Source: Acidobacteriota bacterium (lineage in GTDB: Bacteria > Actinomycetota > Acidimicrobiia > Spongiisociales > ZC4RG35). From it: a stretch of DNA of 64,000 nt. The stretch is from positions 28,579 to 92,578 of the forward strand of contig JACZUI010000004.1 of NCBI GenBank assembly GCA_022573225.1, in the 5' to 3' direction. Both the position numbers and the translations under genes were made by a program. Position 1 is the first letter of the stretch. Each line of letters opens with the position of its first letter. Under the pieces are notes generated by a model. That model was given only the letters and a program-made list of their open reading frames with translations. It made no database searches and was not told the DNA's origin. Below are positions 56,524-64,000 of this stretch, one piece after another.

Positions 56524-57765
56524 TCAGCTGTAGAAGGAACGGATCAGTTGGGAAACGCTGAGAGCGAGATCGGCAATGGCGGCCTGGCTTCTAGCCGTTT
56601 GTTGGAGCGCCTTCCGCAACGGCCGACCCACTTCGGACTCGAGCGCGGCTATCACCGGGGCTGCGACGAGGGAGGCGCCGCCATCCGGGGGGCGCCGCTG
56701 CCAGAACCGGCGTCTCGGAGCAGGCGTGGAGCGGTTTTTCAGGCCGACGATGGTCTCGTCGATGACCGGGCGCACCCGGACTGACAACTCCTCGAGCTCG
56801 AGACGAGCCATATCCCCCGACTCATCGGCAAACCGAGAGACAAGAGCGGCGACTATGTGCGCCGCCTCCGAGGTTCGACCCGCCGCCAGCGGGATCTCGA
56901 TGGCCTGCATTGATTCGGCCCACCTGCGCTCGAGGTCGGGGCTTTGTGCGCCAGACGTGGCCTCCAGAAGAGCTCGCGTCGCGGTATCGAGGTCAACAGC
57001 AAGCTTTCTATAAACGGGGGCAGGCTCTTCGAAGATCTGACGGAGCCCTTCGATGAGCTCTGCGACGCCGACTGGAGGCCCTGCCGGGGGGCTGGCGGCC
57101 GTGAGGTAGATCCGAGGTGAATCGATTCCATCCTCGGCCAATGCCGACTCGAGATCTGACTCGATCTGTGACCTGGCACTCTTCCCGATTCGATCGACCT
57201 GATTGAGCACGAAAAAGAACTGATCCCGGTACTCCGAGAGACGGGAAATCTCATGGTGAATGGCGGCATCCCGGTACTTCTCGGGGTCAAGCAGCCAGAT
57301 CACCAGGTCGAGGCGGGGAAGAAGAGCATCCACTGTGTGCTTGTGTTCGACCACGACCGTGTCGGTGTCGGGCAGGTCGATCAAACACACCCAATCCAGT
57401 CCCTGGCTGGTCGCGCGTGAGGTGACTCCGAGTCGGTCGAGGTAACCGGAAAGCGCCCGTTCATGGACCTCCGGCACCAATGCGAGAGGATATCCGGTGG
57501 TCGGACGGACACCGCCCACCTCGGAGACCTCTTCTGATGCAATAGCGTTGAGAACGCTGGACTTGCCCGAACCTGTTCCACCGACCAACCCGGCCACCAG
57601 CACCGAATCCGGGTAGGCCAGCCTGGTGCGAATGTCGTTTCTCATCGCAACAACGGGAGCGAGGTCGAGTTCTGAGACGACGCCTGCCGATTCCGCCACG
57701 GCGAGATCGACCTTCTCGAGAAGGTCGACAATCCGCTCACGCATTGGCGAACGAGACCCTCGCAA
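56524..57765 (-). CDS. GTPase (dynamin/Era-like G domain)
   Basis: VAGLVGGTGSGKSSVLNAIAS; LIDLPDTDTV; VLNQVDRIG. Confidence 0.85.
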   Translation of the reverse strand: MRGSRSPMRERIVDLLEKVDLAVAESAGVVSELDLAPVVAMRNDIRTRLAYPDSVLVAGLVGGTGSGKSSVLNAIASEEVSEVGGVRPTTGYPLALVPEVHERALSGYLDRLGVTSRATSQGLDWVCLIDLPDTDTVVVEHKHTVDALLPRLDLVIWLLDPEKYRDAAIHHEISRLSEYRDQFFFVLNQVDRIGKSARSQIESDLESALAEDGIDSPRIYLTAASPPAGPPVGVAELIEGLRQIFEEPAPVYRKLAVDLDTATRALLEATSGAQSPDLERRWAESMQAIEIPLAAGRTSEAAHIVAALVSRFADESGDMARLELEELSVRVRPVIDETIVGLKNRSTPAPRRRFWQRRPPDGGASLVAAPVIAALESEVGRPLRKALQQTARSQAAIADLALSVSQLIRSFYS

Positions 57766-59227
57766 ACACTTCCGAAACCGCCGCCCTTGTCAGATCGATT
57801 TCCTCGACCGGGGAGCTCGCTTCGAGGACGGTCCCTACGGCACGTTTCCGAGCTCTCTCATACACCGGCTTGAGCTGTTTTCGCAGTGAGTCGGCCATCA
57901 AAGGGGCGACTTCGGACAGGTCGACCTTCGGGGCCAGCACCTCTGTCATGTCATCGGGCCAGGTCGAACCCGCCACTGCACCGATCCGGACCAGAAGATC
58001 GACCAGTTCGCCGTCTACTCCACGAATGGGCTCCGGAAGGTCGATTGGCGTGAGCAGCCATCGCTCGATTGCGAACCGAAGGATTTCGTAGTCGGAGTCC
58101 GGAAAACGCTGCGGTTGCCCATACGGGCCGGGGATCCGCCTGAGCTTGGCCTCCTGCGACGCAATGAGCGCCTCGGTGAGGCGCAGCCGCTCGCTCGCCA
58201 CTACCTGACCCGGGGGAGAACTGCGTCTCGCCCATCGCCGCACTCTTCGCGGCGACAGCCCGACCAGTGCGCCCACCTCAGCGGCCGGAAGCCCACCCGG
58301 GGAGAATTCGTCGAGGAACGGGCCGTCATCCAGTCGGATTCGTTCAGCCGCTCGAGTTTCCGCCGAGTCCCGTTGGGTCGATGCCACGCGCGCCGTCTCG
58401 ATGACCTCGAGAGCCTGGCTACAGGTTGCGGACAGCACTTGCTGGAGGGTTTCGGATGCCGCTGACCTGTGCGCTTCGACCTGGGAGACGAGCCGCTGTC
58501 GAAGATCTCGAACCGAGCCGGAAGGCACCGAGTATGCGCCGTCGGCGAGGTGATGCTCACCGATCGCAAGGACTTCGTCCCCGAGCCCCTCGGCCCGAAG
58601 GAGGCTCCGATAGTCATTGAGCGACCCGTCAGAGTCGGGACGGATCCGGTTCAAGACGCATATCACCGGCGCGCCCCGCGAACGGGCTCTTCGGAGGACC
58701 TCCCAGGGAACTCGGTCGGCATAGCGCAACGCCGAACTGACAAACACAACGAGGTCGGCGTTGTCGATGAGTGCTTCGGCCATCGATCGGTGCCCGACAG
58801 AAGTGGAGTCGATATCCGGCGTATCCACCAGCGTCATTTCTGCAAGGATCGGCAGCCGGCCACGAACAACTTCACACGAGACACCGCCGATGCTCAGATA
58901 GGAGTCGGCCCGGTCGGACGAAGCAAACACGACTGGCGATCTCGTGGTCGGTCGAAGGGGCCCGGTGGCGGTCAGCTCGGCACCCGCAACACTGTTGAGC
59001 ATTGTCGATTTGCCGGCACCTGTCGGCCCGGCAAAAACCACCGTGAGGGGCGTTGCCGGATCCAGCAAGCGGGGAATCACATACGAACGGATGGTTCGGA
59101 CTGCCTGGTCGCGTTGCCGGCCCGCCAACTCCCCCGGTTCGCCTTCAGGCAGGGCAAGATCCTCGAGCCGCGACGCCAGGGCCTCGAGACTCTCGACGGA
59201 AGCACTAAGTCCAGTTGTTCCAGCCAC
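57737..59227 (-). CDS. GTPase (dynamin/Era-like G domain), paralogous partner
   Basis: VVFAGPTGAGKSTMLNSVAGAEL; LVDTPDIDS; VLNRIRPD. Confidence 0.85.
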   Translation of the reverse strand: MAGTTGLSASVESLEALASRLEDLALPEGEPGELAGRQRDQAVRTIRSYVIPRLLDPATPLTVVFAGPTGAGKSTMLNSVAGAELTATGPLRPTTRSPVVFASSDRADSYLSIGGVSCEVVRGRLPILAEMTLVDTPDIDSTSVGHRSMAEALIDNADLVVFVSSALRYADRVPWEVLRRARSRGAPVICVLNRIRPDSDGSLNDYRSLLRAEGLGDEVLAIGEHHLADGAYSVPSGSVRDLRQRLVSQVEAHRSAASETLQQVLSATCSQALEVIETARVASTQRDSAETRAAERIRLDDGPFLDEFSPGGLPAAEVGALVGLSPRRVRRWARRSSPPGQVVASERLRLTEALIASQEAKLRRIPGPYGQPQRFPDSDYEILRFAIERWLLTPIDLPEPIRGVDGELVDLLVRIGAVAGSTWPDDMTEVLAPKVDLSEVAPLMADSLRKQLKPVYERARKRAVGTVLEASSPVEEIDLTRAAVSEVFARVSFANA

Positions 59228-59264
59228 TCAACCAAAGTCTGGCAGGAGTGGCGCAGAAACGGTG

Positions 59265-60140
59265 TCAGCCGATCCAGCCCGAATCGGGTCGATCGAACCA
59301 CACATGGACTTGACCCGTGCCTGTGGCGTTCTCGTAGTCGGAGAACAGCTCTCCAGGCGCAGTGCAATCCCTGCCTCCAATGGCCCCGAGCATCATGAGA
59401 TAGTGGCCGAAGCCTCCCTCGGGTGAGTGTTGGAAGTAGTCGCCCATTGTGTCGACGATCCGGGCATGATCGCCCGCCCTCATCCACTCGAGTCGCTCCT
59501 CGTCGGCGGCGCGAGCGTCGGGAGTGATGATGTGCACCGGATCGGAAGCCTCGTGCTTGACGATCTGCTTCAAGGGCCAAAAGCGATGGCTCATCCCGCC
59601 TGACGCGAGCACCACGACACGACGATCGAGGCGGGAGACCGCTTCTCCGATCGCCTCGCCCATCGTCATGAAGTCATCAGACTCACCGGTTTGAACAACC
59701 GACACCGACATGATTTTCTCATTTGACCTGAGGTAGTGAACGAGGTTGATGGTTGCGTAATACACCTCGAGGTATTGATCCTCCGAGGCGTGGGTGGGTG
59801 TGCCCAGCCCCTCGCCTAGGGTTGCGGCCAGCCTCGCGAGTTCGGGGTCGCCGGGGTAGTCGTAGGCGATCCCCGCCATCCCTCTCGGAAGCTCGGATGA
59901 GGTGAACTTTCCGGAGCGGCGGTCATGCGCCGAGATCACGTGCTCCACAGTGGTAAACCAATGCGAGTCGACGATTACGATCGTGTCTACCTGAAGGGGG
60001 ACGAGAATCTCTTCACGGATTCTCACCAGACCTGGAACCAGGCTTATTTCCTTGCCCTCGTTTATCTCCCGCCGGGTGTCCTCGTCGAACATGATCGTTG
60101 GGGAGTGACTTATCAGGCCTGCGCCGACGACTTCGCCCAT
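59265..60140 (-). CDS. Class III extradiol ring-cleavage dioxygenase (HpaD/LigB-like)
   Basis: GAGLISHSPTI; IVDSHWFTT; LASGGMSHRFWP; GFGHYLMMLGAIGG. Confidence 0.88.
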   Translation of the reverse strand: MGEVVGAGLISHSPTIMFDEDTRREINEGKEISLVPGLVRIREEILVPLQVDTIVIVDSHWFTTVEHVISAHDRRSGKFTSSELPRGMAGIAYDYPGDPELARLAATLGEGLGTPTHASEDQYLEVYYATINLVHYLRSNEKIMSVSVVQTGESDDFMTMGEAIGEAVSRLDRRVVVLASGGMSHRFWPLKQIVKHEASDPVHIITPDARAADEERLEWMRAGDHARIVDTMGDYFQHSPEGGFGHYLMMLGAIGGRDCTAPGELFSDYENATGTGQVHVWFDRPDSGWIG

Positions 60141-60160
60141 GAGATTTCTCCTTCCACGAT

Positions 60161-60176
60161 CGTTAGGAACCTAACG
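60161..60176. promoter_or_regulatory. Candidate MarR operator 1 (perfect palindrome)
   Basis: CGTTAGG-AA-CCTAACG upstream of the dioxygenase ATG. Confidence 0.75.
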
Positions 60177-60726
60177 AGATCCTATCGCCAGCCCCGCTCC
60201 CCGCCACGAGAGGCAAATCGTCTGCTGTTGCGGTTACCACTCGAAGCAACCGGGCAAGCTCATGAAGCTCGTCCAGGCCGAGTCTCGAAGTGAACTCAGT
60301 TTCGTGCTGATTGAAAGAGGGGAACACCTCCTCGATCTGTTGTCGACCGCTGGATGTGAGATGAACCAACACCCGGCGGCCATCGTCGGGATGGCGACCC
60401 CTGATGACCAAACCCCCCTTCTCCAGTGTGGTCAACATGCCCGAGAGCGTCCCCTTGGCCAGTCCACAGTCATCGGCGAGATCGCCGGTTTCGCGATCAC
60501 CCCATACCCAGAGGACGAAGAGAATCGTGAACCCACCCCATGTCATACCGGCCGGTCCAAGCACCTCACGCTCCATCCGATTCCGAACGGCGTTGGCAGC
60601 TCGGTAGATGTTGGAGACCGCCAGCAGCGCGTCAAAGTCGAAGGGCTTATCCCCCAACGCAGCACGAATATCGCTCTCGGCCTCGAGAACGACTTCAGGG
60701 TCGTGGGCACTCAGTGGTTTGGGCAT
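60163..60726 (-). CDS. MarR-family transcriptional regulator (HpaR-like)
   Basis: LAKGTLSGMLTTLEKGGLVIRGRHPDDGRRVLVHLTSSG winged helix. Confidence 0.88.
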   Translation of the reverse strand: MPKPLSAHDPEVVLEAESDIRAALGDKPFDFDALLAVSNIYRAANAVRNRMEREVLGPAGMTWGGFTILFVLWVWGDRETGDLADDCGLAKGTLSGMLTTLEKGGLVIRGRHPDDGRRVLVHLTSSGRQQIEEVFPSFNQHETEFTSRLGLDELHELARLLRVVTATADDLPLVAGSGAGDRISLGS

Positions 60727-60751
60727 CTTGGTGAATCGAGGGGGAGTTTAT

Positions 60752-60767
60752 CCTTAGGTTGCTAACG
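60752..60767. promoter_or_regulatory. Candidate MarR operator 2
   Basis: CCTTAGG-TT-GCTAACG; 14/16 identical to operator 1 on the opposite strand; lies in the marR/ALDH divergent promoter. Confidence 0.7.
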
Positions 60768-60789
60768 ATCCACCCCCGGGAGTGCCCGA

Positions 60790-62253
60790 GTGCCGTCGCC
60801 ACGATTTGAGATCTCCGAGATACCGGTCTCGCCCGACCATTTCATCGGAGGAGCAAGAGTCTCCTCCACTGCCACCTTTGAGGTGAGATCTCCTCTCGAC
60901 TGGGACTGGAAGTTGGGAGAAATGGCGCGGGGCGACGCACTGACTGCCGATGCTGCCGTCACCTCGGCAGTCGCAGCATTCGAAGGGTGGGCGGGGTTGG
61001 AGCCCAAGGAGAGGGCTCAGTACCTGCATCGTCTCGCAGACCTGATCGACGAGAACATCGACGCGCTGGCAACTGTCGAGTGCGCCGACATGGCCATGCT
61101 CCTCGAGAGCCTTCAGGCTCGGGTCATCCACCGGGGTGCAGAGAACTTTCGCAGCTATGCCGACCTGGCAGCGGGGTACCAGGGGAGAACCTGGTCGTCG
61201 AAGGGAACCGACAATCAAGTCATTCGGATGCCCGCAGGCCCTGCCGTCATCATCACGCCCTGGAACGCCCCATGGCTGCTGTCGACCTGGAAGCTCGCTC
61301 CGGCATTGGCCGCGGGCAACCCGGTGATCCTCAAGCCTGCCGAGTGGTCGCCCCTGTCGGCGTCGATGCTCGCCGACCTGGCGTCCGATGCAGACCTGCC
61401 ACCTGGCGTCCTCAACATTGTCCATGGCTTCGGTGATGAGGTCGGGGCGGCCCTGGTCGCCGACAAACGGGTGCGCCGCATCTCGTTCACTGGATCGCCG
61501 GAGACCGCCCGACACATCGGGGTGGCCGCCGCCCGGAATATCACTCCGTTCACAGCCGAGTTGGGAGGCAAGGGCCCGTTGGTGGTATTCGCAGATTCGG
61601 ATCTCGAGGCGGCCGCCAAGAAAGCCGCGGGCCAATTCGACGATTCGGGCCAGGTGTGCCTGGCTGGAACCCGGCTGCTGGTGGAAGCGAGCGTTTCCGC
61701 CGAGTTCCTAGAGATGTTCCATCGATTCACCGACGCCCACGTGCTCGGGGACAGCCGTGACCCGAGGACCACCATCTCGCCGATGATCCACCCCGACCAC
61801 CTGGCTCGCGTGGCCGGTTTCGTGGATAGAGCCCGCGATCACGGTGACCGCATTGTCCGTGGCGGTGAGCGATGGAAACAGGACGGGTTGTGGTACGAGC
61901 CCACCCTGATCGAACCGGTGGCCAATGACTCCGAGGTGGTCCAGAGGGAAGTGTTTGGCCCCGTCCTCACCTACCAGACGTTTGAAGACGAGACGGAGGC
62001 CATCGAGTTGGCCAACTCCACCGACTATGGCTTGTCCGGGATCGTCTACACGGGATCTGAGGAGCGCGCCACCAGGGTGGGGAGCGCGATCATAGCCGGG
62101 ACCGTGTGGGTCAACACTTTCCTGGTGCGCGACCTGACCGCGCCTTTCGGGGGCTGCGGGATCTCAGGCATCGGCCGGGAGGGCGGCGACTATGCCCTCG
62201 ACTTCCACTCCGACCTGAAGACACTCCAGATCAGTCAGGGCTCTGTCTGCTGA
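60790..62253 (+). CDS. Aldehyde dehydrogenase
   Basis: ITPWNAPWLLSTWKLAPALAAGNPVILKPAEWSP; FTGSPETAR; ELGGKGPLVVFADSD; SGQVCLAGTRLLV. Confidence 0.93.
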   Translation: MPSPRFEISEIPVSPDHFIGGARVSSTATFEVRSPLDWDWKLGEMARGDALTADAAVTSAVAAFEGWAGLEPKERAQYLHRLADLIDENIDALATVECADMAMLLESLQARVIHRGAENFRSYADLAAGYQGRTWSSKGTDNQVIRMPAGPAVIITPWNAPWLLSTWKLAPALAAGNPVILKPAEWSPLSASMLADLASDADLPPGVLNIVHGFGDEVGAALVADKRVRRISFTGSPETARHIGVAAARNITPFTAELGGKGPLVVFADSDLEAAAKKAAGQFDDSGQVCLAGTRLLVEASVSAEFLEMFHRFTDAHVLGDSRDPRTTISPMIHPDHLARVAGFVDRARDHGDRIVRGGERWKQDGLWYEPTLIEPVANDSEVVQREVFGPVLTYQTFEDETEAIELANSTDYGLSGIVYTGSEERATRVGSAIIAGTVWVNTFLVRDLTAPFGGCGISGIGREGGDYALDFHSDLKTLQISQGSVC

Positions 62254-62402
62254 CAGCTTTGGGGAAAGTCATCGTCCTTCGCATCGGCGACCGCCGCGAC
62301 GTCTATCGCTCGCACTGACCCAGGAGTCCGAGTGGGAGGCGCCACGCTCGCTATCGCTTGAGATCAGTTGGACCAGATCACACTTTGAAGGATGCGAATG
62401 AT

Positions 62403-62420
62403 CCCCGGCGCTAATCGGGG
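62403..62420. terminator. GC hairpin CCCCG-GCGCTAAT-CGGGG, possible terminator
   Basis: Intergenic stem-loop 3' of ALDH; no clear U-tract. Confidence 0.3.
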
Positions 62421-62528
62421 GCCTCTGTAGACCCATGCCCTAGCACCGGCGTAGCGCACAACGTCACCTTCGAGATGGCCGCGTGAAGGTAGGCCTACAG
62501 GTTTCGCCGCCCCGCGAGAGACGATGGA

Positions 62529-63425
62529 TCAACTCGCGTAGGACCCACTCCTCAATTCCTCCAGCAGTGAAGGACCTGAAGGCTGCCAGCCCAGCTCGCG
62601 CTGGGCCTTCTCGGTCGAGACGACCATGTTGTGCCCTATGAGTTGGCCGATGAAGCCCGCCTTTTCTACCTCCTCGGGCGGGATCGAGACGGTCTTCCCA
62701 CCCAGACCAGCGGCCTCGCTTATCGCTTCGGCAACCTCCTTTGTTGCTATCGCCGATCCGGCAGCCGCGTTGTACGCCTCGCCCGGCTCCGCCTTCTCCA
62801 GCGCCAGCCGGTACAGCTCGGCCAGGTCATCGATATAGACGCTGCTAATCAGCGCATCACCCTCTCCGATGTATACCCCGCCGCCCATTTTCCGCGATAT
62901 GTCAAACCAGGCCATCAGCGGGAAGCTGCCGCCACGGCCGTAGGCAATCGTGGGCCGTAACACGATCGATCGGACTCCTTCTGAGGTAGCTCCCAGCACC
63001 TTCTGCTCGTTGGGCGCATGAGTCGGCGCGATGATGGGCATGCTCTCATCCAAGGGAGTCGTACCGGTTTGGGGGCCGTAGCCGCCGGCTCCGCTGGTAA
63101 GGATGAATGTCTTGTCTGTGCCCTTGAGCGAATCGACCATCGCCGCCACCGCAGCCGTCATCATTCTCATGAGGGCTTCAAAATCTGTGTCCGGGCCCAT
63201 TTGAGGAAAGGCTGTGTGAATGACCGCGTCCGCCCGCTTGGCGCCCTCGACCAGACTCGCCGGGTCGGACAGTTCTCCGCGGTGAACCTCGATTCCCTGA
63301 TCCCGGAGCTTCGCCGCCGACGCATCTGAACGTGCCATCCCCAACACGGTGTGTCCTGCACCCGTCAGGTTCTTGATGAGCGCCGTGCCAACGTATCCGG
63401 TTGCTCCTGTTACGAAAACCTTCAT
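62529..63425 (-). CDS. NAD-dependent epimerase/dehydratase-like atypical SDR
   Basis: KVFVTGATGYVGTALIKNLTGAGHTVLGMARS; extended-SDR GxxGxxG. Confidence 0.9.
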   Translation of the reverse strand: MKVFVTGATGYVGTALIKNLTGAGHTVLGMARSDASAAKLRDQGIEVHRGELSDPASLVEGAKRADAVIHTAFPQMGPDTDFEALMRMMTAAVAAMVDSLKGTDKTFILTSGAGGYGPQTGTTPLDESMPIIAPTHAPNEQKVLGATSEGVRSIVLRPTIAYGRGGSFPLMAWFDISRKMGGGVYIGEGDALISSVYIDDLAELYRLALEKAEPGEAYNAAAGSAIATKEVAEAISEAAGLGGKTVSIPPEEVEKAGFIGQLIGHNMVVSTEKAQRELGWQPSGPSLLEELRSGSYAS

Positions 63426-63471
63426 CTCAAGTTGCTCCCTTCAGTATTTAGTTGAGACTCTAAACGATAAT

Positions 63472-63488
63472 GGTTAACATTGTCAACC
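63472..63488. promoter_or_regulatory. Candidate MarR operator in divergent epimerase/marR promoter
   Basis: GGTTAACA-T-TGTCAACC, 8-bp arms with 1 mismatched pair. Confidence 0.6.
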
Positions 63489-63511
63489 AACCTGGGAGCT
63501 ATTATCCAGCC

Positions 63512-63973
63512 ATGATGACCAAGGAAAACCAGCGTCCGCAGACTTCCCTGGCCGTGCCGCTCGTCGGGCTATATGTGGCCATACAACGGATCTATGTCCT
63601 GACGAGCCGGGACTTGGGGCTGACCCCTCAGCAAGCGCAACTGCTGTGCGAAGCCGACTCGGTGACGCCGGCGCTCGGAGAGCTCGCCACCGAGCTCGCG
63701 TGTGACAAAGCCAACATCACCGGACTGGTCGACCGGATCGCCAAACGCGGCCTCGTTGAGCGCATCGGCGACAAGGAAGACCGTCGCGTGATTCGAGTCC
63801 AGCTCACCGACAAGGGACGCCGACTAGTTCGCCGGCTGCAACAGCAGCTCGAAATCCGGTTGGGCGATCTCGAACTGCCGGTGGAGACCACCGCAGACAT
63901 GATCACCGCCATAACCAATGGTTTGACCCGCTCGTATCAAGCCGATCTTCGGGCAGACTCAACGCCCCGATAG
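63512..63973 (+). CDS. MarR-family transcriptional regulator
   Basis: LTPQQAQLLCEAD; CDKANITGLVDRIAKRGLVERIGDKEDRRVIRVQLTDKG; ATG 63512 preferred over 63470. Confidence 0.9.
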   Translation: MMTKENQRPQTSLAVPLVGLYVAIQRIYVLTSRDLGLTPQQAQLLCEADSVTPALGELATELACDKANITGLVDRIAKRGLVERIGDKEDRRVIRVQLTDKGRRLVRRLQQQLEIRLGDLELPVETTADMITAITNGLTRSYQADLRADSTPR

Positions 63974-64000
63974 TCATATTGCCTGGGCCCTGCCTCCCGG

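Noticed and set aside
62254-62528. Non-coding RNA or tRNA in the 275-bp gap
   Set aside because: A hairpin and a GTAGGCCTAC palindrome are present, but no tRNA T-loop or recognisable ncRNA consensus was seen.

Overview
High-GC actinobacterial-type chromosome window, consistent with an Acidimicrobiia-like lineage (inference from gene content and GC only). It is densely coding, with about 58 supported CDSs, no rRNA or tRNA that I could recognise, no CRISPR array and no prophage. The main blocks are: a MoeB/ThiF-type C-terminus plus JAMM peptidase and MogA/CoxG-type genes; a fatty-acid/CoA catabolism block (MaoC, SDRs, ACAD, FadD, CaiB); murI-menF and a convergent cytochrome c-menC-menD operon; a single-aptamer glycine riboswitch before gcvP with an 11-copy 12-bp minisatellite upstream; an ECF-like sigma factor with a small membrane partner; and a four-gene HerA-like ATPase / Mre11(SbcD) / Rad50(SbcC) / NurA-like nuclease cluster, which is archaeal-style DNA end resection in an actinobacterium. 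Next to that cluster is a GT78-type mannosylglycerate synthase. Downstream are two PQQ-type sugar dehydrogenases, paired GTPases, and a homoprotocatechuate-like dioxygenase/MarR/ALDH module with two matching palindromic operators. I also found a MITE-like palindromic element in two copies, one of them between herA and sbcD. All product calls come from reading motifs by eye; no searches were run.
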